Shown one piece after another: positions 1 through 7,156 of a stretch of DNA of 64,000 nucleotides. Where the stretch lies: the NCBI GenBank assembly GCA_017616445.1, contig JAFZYE010000051.1, positions 1 through 64,000 on the forward strand, given 5' to 3'. The stretch comes from Bacteroidaceae bacterium (GTDB taxonomy: Bacteria; Bacteroidota; Bacteroidia; Bacteroidales; Bacteroidaceae). Every line of letters starts with the position of its first letter. Positions within the stretch are counted from its first letter, which is position 1. Position numbers and translations under genes: made by a program. A model generated the notes under the pieces. That model did no database searches. It was not told the origin of the DNA and saw only the letters and a list, made by a program, of their open reading frames with translations.

Positions 1-870
1 CTTAGTGGCTCGAGTGCTCGTAAACTTCGCCGTAGTGGCGCAAATCTATTGGGTGGGAGAGCATTAAGGTTTACGTTGTTCCCATTAGTAAGTGCAGAAA
101 TACCTGACTTTGACCTTCATCGCGCATTAAACAATGGTCTGCTGCCTCGCCATTATTTGGTAGCTGATCCCTCGAAGCGTATCCAATCATATATTGGTGA
201 TTATTTGCAGCAGGAAATTGTTGAAGAGGCTATTGTTCGTCAGTTAGATGCATTTACTCGTTTTTTACAGGTGGCAGCGTTGAGTAATACTGAGATTGTT
301 AATTATACCAATATAGCACAGGACTGCGGCGTTTCTGCCAAGACGGTGAAAGAATATTTCTCCATACTCGAAGAGACCCTGCTTGGATTCTATTTACCAG
401 CATATACTAAGGTGATTAAGCGAAAATTGATACAATCACCAAAATTCTATTATTTTGATGTGGCAATTCCCAACCATCTTTTGCATCGCAAGACACTACA
501 ACCTGGTACTGATATTTATGGCCATGCTTTAGAGCATTTTGTAGTACAGGAGTTGAGAGCATTCGTTTCATATACTTTTGGCGCGGATAAGATAATGAAC
601 TATTGGCGTACACTTGACAACAAATATGAAGTTGATGTTTTGGTCTGCGATGCTCTGACAAATAAGGTGGATGTAGCAATTGAGGTGAAATCGGCTGATC
701 ATGTTGTTTCGAGTGACACAAAGGGCCTGAAAGCCTTCAGCGAGGAGCATCCCGAAACAAAGCTGATTTTGTTGTCAATGGAGGAAAGGCCAAGAATGCT
801 TAATGGAATTGAGGTGTGGCCAATAACACAATTCCTTCAAAAATTGTGGAGCGGAAAAGTTTTGGACTAA
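1..870 (+). CDS. ATP-binding protein, DUF4143 C-terminal part (5' truncated by window)
   Basis: The reading frame is open from the first base, so the gene begins upstream; a TTG at 49 is in frame but is not needed as a start. What remains is the C-terminal half of the AAA ATPase / DUF4143 family. It has a winged-helix segment in the middle (around the words SNTEIVNYTNIAQDCGVS) and then a PD-(D/E)xK nuclease-like fold with the usual spaced acid residues and the IEVKS strand. The N-terminal Walker A and B motifs would lie outside the window. The biochemical role of the family is not established; members are common accessory genes in Bacteroidota. Stop TAA at 868-870. Confidence 0.8.
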   Translation, partial: LSGSSARKLRRSGANLLGGRALRFTLFPLVSAEIPDFDLHRALNNGLLPRHYLVADPSKRIQSYIGDYLQQEIVEEAIVRQLDAFTRFLQVAALSNTEIVNYTNIAQDCGVSAKTVKEYFSILEETLLGFYLPAYTKVIKRKLIQSPKFYYFDVAIPNHLLHRKTLQPGTDIYGHALEHFVVQELRAFVSYTFGADKIMNYWRTLDNKYEVDVLVCDALTNKVDVAIEVKSADHVVSSDTKGLKAFSEEHPETKLILLSMEERPRMLNGIEVWPITQFLQKLWSGKVLD

Positions 871-906
871 AATGACTGACCTATGACTCTGCCAAGTGAC
901 AGGCTA

Positions 907-941
907 TATAAAGTTTATAGTTTATAGTTCAAAGTTCAATT
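907..941. repeat. A/T-rich tandem repeat, TTTATAGT/TTCAAAGT type
   Basis: Short degenerate direct repeats (AAGTTTATAG, TTTATAGTTC, AAAGTTCAA) lie in the gap between the ATPase and the toxin-antitoxin pair. The same family recurs at 9969-10033, 12928-13098, 36697-36752 and 47440-47477. Confidence 0.6.
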
Positions 942-1040
942 GTCAACTCGTCTAAGCTCTTTTTATGTGTTAAATGAAAGAAAAACGAAGTTTTGTTGAA
1001 AAAGTTACGTCAAAATGATGTCAGAATGAAATAAAATGTG

Positions 1041-1048
1041 TATCTTTG
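1041..1048 (+). promoter_or_regulatory. Bacteroidota -7 box for the toxin-antitoxin pair
   Basis: TATCTTTG matches the TAnnTTTG -7 consensus and sits 18 bp before the antitoxin ATG, giving a very short leader. I see no TTTG at the expected -33 distance. Upstream, ACGTCA and ATGTCA form a close direct repeat that could be an operator, which is only a suggestion. Confidence 0.55.
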
Positions 1049-1066
1049 CGACAAAATCTTACAATT

Positions 1067-1381
1067 ATGGCACAGGTATCAATGACAGTGAGGATGGACT
1101 CACAGCTAAAGCAGCAATTTAATGAACTTTGCAATGAGATTGGAATGAGCGTCAATACCGCTATCAACATCTTTGCAAACGCAGTGGTGCGAACACGTAG
1201 CATTCCGTTCAGAGTAGGTGTCTATTCAAACGAGTCTGAGGACGATACGCTGAAGGCTTTTCGTGAGTTTCGTGCAGCAATGGCCACCAGCAATAGCCCT
1301 GAGCTCACTTTGGATGAGATTAATGAAGAAATAAGGCTGGCACGCAAAGAGATGTCGAACAAAAAATCTGCTTCGAAATGA
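1067..1381 (+). CDS. RelB/DinJ family antitoxin
   Basis: This is a protein of 104 residues beginning MAQVSMTVRMDSQLK, the typical ribbon-helix-helix N-terminus of RelB/DinJ antitoxins, followed by the conserved GMSVNTAINIF helix. I chose the ATG at 1067 over the upstream in-frame codon at 1046 because the family starts at the beta-strand and because the upstream codon lies inside the -7 box. RelB/DinJ proteins bind their own operator as dimers and neutralise a partner toxin through the C-terminal tail. The stop overlaps the start of the PIN gene by 4 bp (ATGA), so the pair is probably translationally coupled. Confidence 0.85.
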   Translation: MAQVSMTVRMDSQLKQQFNELCNEIGMSVNTAINIFANAVVRTRSIPFRVGVYSNESEDDTLKAFREFRAAMATSNSPELTLDEINEEIRLARKEMSNKKSASK

Positions 1382-1800
1382 TCTATGCAGTCATAGACAC
1401 CAATGTCATTGTCTCTGCCCATATCAGCAAAAATCTGAACGCAGCAACGTCGAAAGTATGGGAAGCTGTCCTCCAAGGGAAGCTGACACCAATCTATAAT
1501 GACGAGATTGTTGAAGAATATGCGGAAGTGTTACGTCGCAAGAAGTTCAACATTCCTGAATCGTTGATTGTTAGGTCAATTGACAAGATTCTGATGAACG
1601 GAGTGCGAGGGGAGCGTGTTTTGAGTAACGATTTTTTCCCAGACCCCAAGGATGTTGTTTTTTACGAGGTAGCACTCTCGAAGAAGGACGCTTTCCTGGT
1701 GACGGGCAACATCAAACATTTCCCTAAAACCCCGATTGTGGTTACACCAGCGGAAATGCTAGAGATTCTGAATTCAATCTCCTCAGTAACAGATAAATGA
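1378..1800 (+). CDS. PIN-domain toxin (putative ribonuclease)
   Basis: This 140-residue protein has the PIN fold pattern: Asp7 in MIYAVIDTN, an acidic residue near 43-47, Asp92 in PKDVVF and Asp104 in SKKDAFLVTGN. Together these would form the Mg-binding site of a ribonuclease. It resembles the PIN toxin family annotated as 'putative toxin-antitoxin system toxin component' (TIGR00305 type). It starts within the antitoxin stop codon, which supports a toxin-antitoxin operon. RelB/DinJ antitoxins classically pair with RelE/YafQ-fold toxins, so pairing with a PIN toxin is a mixed arrangement. The target RNA cannot be told from the sequence. Confidence 0.85.
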   Translation: MIYAVIDTNVIVSAHISKNLNAATSKVWEAVLQGKLTPIYNDEIVEEYAEVLRRKKFNIPESLIVRSIDKILMNGVRGERVLSNDFFPDPKDVVFYEVALSKKDAFLVTGNIKHFPKTPIVVTPAEMLEILNSISSVTDK

Positions 1801-2343
1801 TATACCCGTGAGGGATCATAGGGACAGGAGAGAGCACTTATGGTTCCAAGTTCAAGGTCAGCTTAGCGAGTTGACAATTATCAACGGTCAACTATCTCCC
1901 CTCCTCTTTGTCGCACAGCTTCGTACATGAGGATGGCTGCGCTGACGGATACGTTGAGGGAGTCGAGACGTCCCAGCATGGGGATGCGGATGTGGGCATC
2001 GGCAGCTTCTCGCCAGATGGGGGTGAGGCCTGTGGATTCGGTACCCATCACGATAGCAGTTGGACGACGCATATCTGTGTCGTAGTAGAGGCTTGAATCC
2101 TGAAGCTGAGCGGTGAGTATCTGTATGTGGTTTTGCTTGAGCCATGCGATGCATTCTTCGCTGGTGCAAGCTACGGTGGGTACGGTGAAGATGGCTCCGA
2201 TGGAACTGCGGATGAGGTTGGGATTGTAGAGGTCGGTGAGTGGGTCGCAGACGATGACGGCTGACACGCCTGCTGCATCTGCACTTCGGAGGATAGCTCC
2301 TAAGTTGCCTGGTTTCTCGACACGCTCGAGGACGACAAATATA

Positions 2344-2384
2344 GACCCCCCGGCCCCCTTTAGGGGGAGGGAAGAGAGGGTTCG
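2344..2384. repeat. G/C palindromic element inside the trmH-like gene
   Basis: CCCCCTTTAGGGGG with flanking C and G runs is read in frame on the minus strand as SLPLKGAGGS. It is absent from the family pattern at this position, which normally runs directly into the conserved VLERVEKPGN strand. The same peptide logic (LPLKGVGG) appears in the epimerase at 20468-20513. Confidence 0.6.
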
Positions 2385-2470
2385 ATTGGGTGTTTTCACT
2401 ATAGCGATGATGCCTTCTGTGGAACCGCGATAGGCGATTTTGGAGTAGACGTAGGGGGAGACTGGCGTCA

Positions 2471-2488
2471 GTTGAAAGTTGAAAGTTG
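2471..2488. repeat. 7-bp tandem repeat at the trmH frameshift
   Basis: GTTGAAA is present twice plus a partial third copy. Seven is not a multiple of three, so slippage by one unit changes the frame, and loss of one unit would restore the trmH-like reading frame. Confidence 0.75.
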
Positions 2489-2752
2489 GGGGCCATGTCG
2501 GGGCAATAGAAGATGGTGTCGATCTGGAGGCCGGCATCGATGCAGTGCTGGAGTTCGCGTTGTCCTTCGACAACAAACAACCCTAACTTCCTTCGCTCGG
2601 ATGATTTTTGCTGCAAAGTGAGCAGTTGCTTGATGCGCGGGTTCTGTACGCTTGAAATTATCTCATTTACAATTTGACCATTTACCATTTACAATTTATT
2701 TTCAATTGAACAATTTACTCATTTACTGCTTAAGTATGCACAATTTTGTTTG

Positions 2753-2760
2753 CAAAGGTA
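2753..2760 (-). promoter_or_regulatory. -7 box for the trmH-like gene
   Basis: CAAAGGTA, read on the minus strand as TACCTTTG, lies about 65 bp upstream of the trmH-like ATG. It is divergent from the typA promoter at 2846. Between it and the ATG are repeated ATTTACAATTT words. Confidence 0.55.
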
Positions 2761-2767
2761 AGAAAAA

Positions 2768-2845
2768 GTTAGGAGTTAGGAGTTAGGAGTTAGGAAAAAA
2801 TGAATTTATTATACATTATACATTCTACATTTTATATTTTTTTTG
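2768..2845. repeat. GTTAGGAG and TACATT tandem repeats before typA
   Basis: GTTAGGAG is repeated three times plus a partial copy (2768-2794). Tandem TATACATTA/TCTACATTT words then run up to the typA -7 box. The second part is nearly identical to the sequence directly before the acpP -7 box at 5455-5490. This covers the first part of the 422-bp gap between trmH and typA. Confidence 0.7.
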
Positions 2846-2853
2846 TACCTTTG
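2846..2853 (+). promoter_or_regulatory. -7 box for typA
   Basis: TACCTTTG followed by GCACC is the same core as at acpP (5491). No TTTG sits at -33; the upstream region is A/T repeat. It would give typA a leader of about 250 nt containing the structured element at 2917-3038. Confidence 0.6.
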
Positions 2854-2916
2854 CACCCCGAAAATAGAAAATATTGTATAAGATAAAAAAGCCTTAGGAA
2901 AAAAATATCAAGAATA

Positions 2917-3038
2917 CTTCTTCGATGTTGAGACTTACGTCTTAGATGTTGTGTCTGCATGCTTTCCCTTGTGAGCAGGCTCCCAGAAAAAGCCTACATT
3001 CGCATCATCCATCCATACGGATGTCAACATCGCCGAAG
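2917..3038. other. Structured element 1 (possible leader RNA of typA)
   Basis: The ends pair: 2923-2931 (CGATGTTGA) with 3024-3032, then a 2x2 internal loop, then CTTC 2917-2920 with GAAG 3035-3038. Inside are small hairpins: AGAC/GTCT 2931-2942, AGGCT/AGCCT 2977-2995, and CATCC/GGATG 3010-3023 stacked directly on the closing stem. It is flanked by A-rich runs (AATAC on the left, CAAAAAGATAAAAA on the right). No open reading frame fits. Elements at 4986-5111 and 5191-5314 have nearly the same length and the same closing-stem plan. I cannot assign it to a named RNA family. Confidence 0.5.
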
Positions 3039-3110
3039 CAAAAAGATAAAAAAACTATTTGATTACGGCTTAACGAGTGAAAAATTGAAAATTGAAAGTT
3101 GAAAAACATT

Positions 3111-4919
3111 ATGCAAGACATTCGAAATATTGCAATTATTGCACACGTTGACCACGGTAAGACTACGTTGGTGGATAAGATGTTGTTGGCTGGTAATCTG
3201 TTCAGAGAGAATCAGCAGACTGGTGAATTGATTCTGGATAACAACGAGTTGGAACGTGAACGTGGAATAACGATTCTGTCGAAGAACGTTTCGATCGTAT
3301 ATAAGAATACGAAGATTAATGTGATTGACACTCCAGGACACAGCGACTTCGGTGGTGAAGTGGAGCGTGTGTTGAACATGGCAGATGGCTGTATCCTGCT
3401 GGTCGATGCTTTCGAGGGTCCGATGCCTCAGACTCGATTCGTGTTACAGAAGGCCTTGGAGATTGGACTGAAGCCTGTAGTGGTGGTGAACAAGGTGGAC
3501 AAACCGAACTGTAGACCTGAAGAGGTGTATGAGATGGTGTTCGACCTGATGTGCTCGCTGAATGCTACAGAGGACCAGTTGGACTTCCCTGTGGTTTATG
3601 GGTCGGCTAAGCAGGGTTGGATGGGTGAAGACTGGAAGACCCCTACGAACGACATCACATACTTGATGGATACAATCCTGAACACGATACCTGCTCCTGA
3701 GCGATTGGAAGGAACTCCTCAGATGTTGATTACATCGCTCGACTACTCTACCTATACGGGTCGAATCGCAGTGGGACGTGTACATCGTGGTACGTTGCGT
3801 TCAGGACAGAACATCACCATCTGTCATCGTGACGGTTCGATGGAGAAGACGAAGATCAAGGAACTGCACACGTTCGAGGGTATGGGACACAGGGCTACGG
3901 ATGCCGTCGAGAGTGGCGATATCTGTGCTGTGATTGGTCTGTCGAACTTCGAGATTGGCGATACAATCTGTGACTTCGAAACTCCAGAAGCTCTTCCTAC
4001 CATCTCGATTGATGAACCTACGATGAGCATGCTCTTCACCATCAACAACTCCCCGCTCTTTGGAAAGGAAGGTAAGTTCTGTACGAGCCGTCATATTCAC
4101 GACCGTCTGCAGCGTGAACTGGAGAAGAACCTCGCGCTACGTGTTGAGCAGAAAGAAGGAAGTATGGATCAATGGATTGTGAGCGGACGTGGTGTGCTGC
4201 ACCTCTCAGTGCTGATTGAGACCATGCGTCGTGAGGGCTATGAGTTGCAGGTGGGTCAGCCACAGGTGATTTATAAGGAAATCAATGGTGTGAAGTGTGA
4301 GCCTGTAGAGGAACTGACCATCAACGTGCCTCAGGAGTTCTCAAGCAAGATGATTGATATGGTAACTCGTCGAAAAGGTGATATGCTGTCGATGGAGGCA
4401 CAGGATGATAGAGTGAACATCGAGTTCGAAATTCCTTCGAGAGGTATCATCGGACTGCGCACGAATGTGTTGACAGCCAGTCAGGGAGAAGCCATTATGG
4501 CTCATCGGTTCAAGGAGTATCAGCCATTTAAGGGCGAGATGGTCCGTAGGGTGAACGGCAGTATGATTGCACTTGAGAGCGGTACAGCTTTCGCATACGC
4601 TATCGACCACCTGCAGGATCGTGGTAAGTTCTTCATCTATCCGCAGGATACTGTGTATGCAGGTCAGGTAGTGGGTGAGCATGTGCACGAGAACGATTTG
4701 GTGGTGAATGTGACGAAAGCGAAACAGTTGACCAATGTGCGCGCCTCGGGTACTGATGAGAAGGCACGTATCATTCCACCTATTCAACTCTCACTGGAAG
4801 AAGCGCTTGAGTATATCAAAGAGGATGAATACGTAGAGGTCACTCCAAAGAGTATGCGTATCCGCAAGATTATTCTGGATCATCTGGAGAGAAAGCGTAT
4901 GAACAAGAACGAACAGTGA
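3111..4919 (+). CDS. typA: Ribosome-associated GTPase TypA/BipA
   Basis: This is a translational GTPase of 602 residues, the usual TypA length. G1 is AHVDHGKTT (residues 11-19). The switch region has RERGITILSKN, G3 is DTPGHSDFGGEV and G4 is NKVDKP. Domain II, an EF-G-like domain III/V and the TypA-specific C-terminal domain follow. TypA acts on 70S ribosomes in 50S assembly and stress adaptation. The ATG at 3111 is preferred to the in-frame TTG at 3099 because the family begins four to six residues before the IRNIAIIAHVDHG strand. No Shine-Dalgarno is present, as expected for Bacteroidota. A long structured leader precedes it. Confidence 0.97.
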   Translation: MQDIRNIAIIAHVDHGKTTLVDKMLLAGNLFRENQQTGELILDNNELERERGITILSKNVSIVYKNTKINVIDTPGHSDFGGEVERVLNMADGCILLVDAFEGPMPQTRFVLQKALEIGLKPVVVVNKVDKPNCRPEEVYEMVFDLMCSLNATEDQLDFPVVYGSAKQGWMGEDWKTPTNDITYLMDTILNTIPAPERLEGTPQMLITSLDYSTYTGRIAVGRVHRGTLRSGQNITICHRDGSMEKTKIKELHTFEGMGHRATDAVESGDICAVIGLSNFEIGDTICDFETPEALPTISIDEPTMSMLFTINNSPLFGKEGKFCTSRHIHDRLQRELEKNLALRVEQKEGSMDQWIVSGRGVLHLSVLIETMRREGYELQVGQPQVIYKEINGVKCEPVEELTINVPQEFSSKMIDMVTRRKGDMLSMEAQDDRVNIEFEIPSRGIIGLRTNVLTASQGEAIMAHRFKEYQPFKGEMVRRVNGSMIALESGTAFAYAIDHLQDRGKFFIYPQDTVYAGQVVGEHVHENDLVVNVTKAKQLTNVRASGTDEKARIIPPIQLSLEEALEYIKEDEYVEVTPKSMRIRKIILDHLERKRMNKNEQ

Positions 4920-4985
4920 TTAAAGTGTATAGTTATAAGCAAATATAATAAAAAAGCTCTAAAAGAGAAAAAAATATTAAAAATA

Positions 4986-5111
4986 CCTTTCAGATGACAA
5001 GCAACCTTTGGTCGCTTTGCAGAACTCGCCCGATGTGTTCATCGGTAAGTGAACTTCCCATGTCCACTTCGAGCGCTCTCTGCTTCCTTACAAGGTATGT
5101 CATTTTCAAGG
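4986..5111. other. Structured element 2 downstream of typA
   Basis: The ends pair as ATGACA 4994-4999 with TGTCAT 5098-5103, extended by a wobble pair and an A-T pair. A 2x2 internal loop follows, then CCTT 4986-4989 with AAGG 5108-5111: the same plan as element 1. Inside are hairpins AAGCAACC/GGTCGCTT at about 5000-5018, a very stable CCGATG-TGTT-CATCGG, and a longer arm with GCAGA pairing TCTGC. The A-rich left flank (AAAAAAATATTAAAAATAC) resembles that of element 1. The 62-codon frame over this stretch looks non-coding. Elements 2 and 3 together fill most of the 639-bp gap between typA and acpP. Confidence 0.5.
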
Positions 5112-5190
5112 CAAAAATAATAAAAAGTGGGTGTTCTCAGATAAAGACTTTAGACATTAGAAGAGAACGTATCATTTTTTAATATTTTTT

Positions 5191-5314
5191 CTTCGAGTGG
5201 TTCTCTGCTGAAAGCTTTGGATAAGCATCATAGGATGTGAGTCAAGCTCGCTTGAAATCACAGACTATGAGGGTTAGACAAGAAGATGCGAATAGCATCT
5301 GAACCACGAAGAAG
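5191..5314. other. Structured element 3 upstream of acpP, apparently inverted
   Basis: GTGGTTC 5197-5203 pairs with GAACCAC 5301-5307; a small internal loop then separates it from CTTC 5191-5194 with GAAG 5311-5314. The centre is one long hairpin: TCATAG/CTATGA, TGTGA/TCACA and TCAAG/CTTGA around a CTCG loop (5228-5270). GATGC/GCATC (5285-5299) abuts the closing stem. Its reverse complement starts AATACTTCTTCG, the same 12 bases that open element 1, and its right flank is the complement of the right flank of element 2. This suggests it lies on the opposite strand relative to the other two. Confidence 0.5.
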
Positions 5315-5454
5315 TATTTTTATTATTTTTTTATTTACCAAATTAATTTACCAATGATTCGTAAAAAAAATGCATATCGGACAACGCAAAGTGCAGAAAT
5401 TTAGAGCGGTTTTTGCACATAGAAAATAGTCGTGTGCGCAAATTCGGAATTTAT

Positions 5455-5498
5455 TGTACATTATACATTATACATTCTATATTTTTTTCGTACCTTTG
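5455..5498 (+). promoter_or_regulatory. acpP promoter with duplicated upstream cassette
   Basis: TACCTTTG at 5491-5498 is followed by GCACC. It is preceded by TATACATTA-type repeats and a T run, almost the same series as at 2806-2860 before typA. The transcript would have a leader of about 55 nt before the acpP ATG. No TTTG is found at -33. Confidence 0.6.
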
Positions 5499-5558
5499 CA
5501 CCGGATTTAGAAAATCGTTCAACAAAATAATTAATTAACAATTAAAACATTTAAGATT

Positions 5559-5795
5559 ATGTCTGAAATTGAATCAAGAGTAAAAGCTATCATCGTTGAT
5601 AAGCTTGGCGTAGACGAAGCAGAAGTTAAGCCAGAAGCAAGTTTCACTAACGACCTCGGTGCAGACTCTCTCGACACAGTAGAACTTATCATGGAATTTG
5701 AGAAGGCTTTCGGTATCAGCATTCCAGATGACCAGGCTGAAAAGATTTCAACAGTAGGTGACGCTATCAAGTACATCGAAGAAAACGCAAAATAA
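5559..5795 (+). CDS. acpP: Acyl carrier protein
   Basis: This is a 78-residue acidic helical protein with the phosphopantetheine attachment motif GADSLD, Ser37 being the modified serine. The typical [11 protein letters not shown] helix II and the IPDDQAEKI segment follow. It carries growing acyl chains in type II fatty acid synthesis in the cytosol. It is first in the group acpP-fabF-rnc, an order widely conserved in bacteria. A strong hairpin separates it from fabF and could let acpP be expressed above fabF. Confidence 0.97.
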   Translation: MSEIESRVKAIIVDKLGVDEAEVKPEASFTNDLGADSLDTVELIMEFEKAFGISIPDDQAEKISTVGDAIKYIEENAK

Positions 5796-5812
5796 TTTTT
5801 TTGAGCAACAAT

Positions 5813-5874
5813 AACCATTTACGGACCTCCATCGCTATTATTATATTAATAAGGTGTGGAGTAAGTAAATGGTT
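5813..5874 (+). terminator. Intercistronic hairpin between acpP and fabF
   Basis: AACCATTTAC (5813-5822) pairs perfectly with GTAAATGGTT (5865-5874). Inside, CTCCA pairs with TGGAG. A T-rich tract (TTTTAATTTTTTAG) follows directly and runs into the fabF start. This is the shape of a partial intrinsic terminator or an RNA-processing hairpin; which one cannot be decided from sequence. Confidence 0.6.
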
Positions 5875-5888
5875 TTAATTTTTTAGAT

Positions 5889-7154
5889 ATGGAATTAAAA
5901 AGAGTTGTCGTAACAGGAATCGGTGCTGTCTCTCCACTTGGAAATACTGCTGCTGAGACTTGGGAAAACATGAAGAATGGTGTAAGCGGATGTGGACCAA
6001 TCACTCAGTTCGATGCTTCTGCTTTCAAGACTCAGTTTGCATGTGAAGTGAAGAACTTTGATCCTGCAGCTTATGGTATTGACCGTAAGGAGGCTCGCAA
6101 GATGGACCGTTACTCTATGTTTGCACTTGCAGCAGCAAAGCAGGCCGTAGAGGATGCAGGTATCGATCTTGAGAACGAAGACAAAGACGAGATTGGTGTA
6201 ATTCTTGGTGTTGGTATCGGTGGTATTCATTCTTTCGAAGAGGAAGTATCAAACTATGCTATCAATGGTCCAACTCAAGGCCCTAAATACAACCCTTTCT
6301 TCATCCCTAAGATGATTGCCGACATGGCAGCAGGATTGGTGTCTATCCAGTATGGTTTCCACGGTCCTAACTACGTGACAGCATCTGCTTGTGCTTCATC
6401 TTCTAACGCACTTGCTGACGCATTCAACCTCCTTCGTCTGGGTAAGGCAAACATGATTCTCTCAGGAGGTGCAGAAGCTGCTATATGTCCATCAGGTATC
6501 GGTGGTTTCAATGCCCTGCATGCCCTCTCAACCCGTAATGACGATCCTCAGGGAGCAAGTCGTCCATTCAGCGCAAGCCGTGATGGATTCGTAACAGGTG
6601 AAGGTTCTGCTATCCTGGTACTTGAGGAACTGGAGCACGCTAAGGCTCGTGGTGCTAAGATCTATGCCGAGATGGTAGGTGCAGGTATGTCAGCTGACGC
6701 TCACCACATCACAGCATCTCATCCAGAAGGATTCGGTGCTAAGCTCGTGATGGAACGTGCATTGAAAGATGCTGCTCTCAAACCTGAGGAAGTTGACTAC
6801 ATCAATGTTCACGGAACATCAACCCATGTAGGTGACATCTCTGAGGCAAAAGCCATCAAGGAAGTATTTGGTGAGGCTGCATACAAACTCAACATCAGCT
6901 CAACGAAGTCTATGACGGGTCACCTGCTTGGTGCTGCTGGTGGAATTGAGGCCATGGCAACTATCCTCGCTGTACAAAACGACATTGTGCCTCCAACTAT
7001 CAACCATACTGAAGGCGACAATGATGAGGAAATCGATTATAACCTGAACTTCACATTCAACAAGGCCCAGAAGCGTACTGTTAATGTTGGTATTAGCAAT
7101 ACTTTCGGCTTCGGTGGACATAATGCGTGTGTAGTTTTCAAAAAGTATAACTGA
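5889..7154 (+). CDS. fabF: Beta-ketoacyl-ACP synthase II
   Basis: The 421-residue length is normal for FabF. The catalytic triad is visible: Cys168 in TASACASSSN, His308 in NVHGTSTHVGD and His345 in SMTGHLLGAAGG, with Lys340 nearby. It condenses malonyl-ACP with acyl-ACP in fatty acid elongation, using the product of the preceding acpP. The C-terminal NTFGFGGHNACVVF strand is intact. The gene ends 2 bp before the GTG start of rnc. Confidence 0.97.
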   Translation: MELKRVVVTGIGAVSPLGNTAAETWENMKNGVSGCGPITQFDASAFKTQFACEVKNFDPAAYGIDRKEARKMDRYSMFALAAAKQAVEDAGIDLENEDKDEIGVILGVGIGGIHSFEEEVSNYAINGPTQGPKYNPFFIPKMIADMAAGLVSIQYGFHGPNYVTASACASSSNALADAFNLLRLGKANMILSGGAEAAICPSGIGGFNALHALSTRNDDPQGASRPFSASRDGFVTGEGSAILVLEELEHAKARGAKIYAEMVGAGMSADAHHITASHPEGFGAKLVMERALKDAALKPEEVDYINVHGTSTHVGDISEAKAIKEVFGEAAYKLNISSTKSMTGHLLGAAGGIEAMATILAVQNDIVPPTINHTEGDNDEEIDYNLNFTFNKAQKRTVNVGISNTFGFGGHNACVVFKKYN

Positions 7155-7156
7155 TT

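Larger units (their letters stand above)
1881..2688 (-). pseudogene. TrmH-family 23S rRNA/tRNA 2'-O-methyltransferase, frameshifted
   Basis: Two overlapping frames together make one TrmH/SpoU methyltransferase. The frame starting at 2688 carries the substrate-binding N-terminus (SSVQNPRIKQL, FVVEGQRELQ). The other frame, ending at 1881, carries the SAM-binding knot: EKPGNLGAILRSADAAG, then VMGTESTGL, then IPMLGRLDSLNVSVSAAI. The frames must change close to 2471-2488, where a 7-bp unit (GTTGAAA on the plus strand) is repeated. Removing exactly one 7-bp unit joins them into an uninterrupted protein of 266 residues, the normal family length. The gene may therefore be a pseudogene, a phase-variable gene or a sequencing error. 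A G/C palindrome encoding LPLKGAGG is also inserted in frame in the C-terminal part. Confidence 0.8.

Noticed and set aside
2917..3038. Known riboswitch or tRNA in the typA leader
   Set aside because: No tRNA cloverleaf or recognisable riboswitch core could be traced; only the closing stem and small hairpins are supported, so it is listed as an unnamed element.
4994..5182. 62-codon open frame downstream of typA
   Set aside because: It lies across structured element 2, has no promoter box at a suitable distance, and its amino acid pattern looks like chance translation of hairpin sequence.
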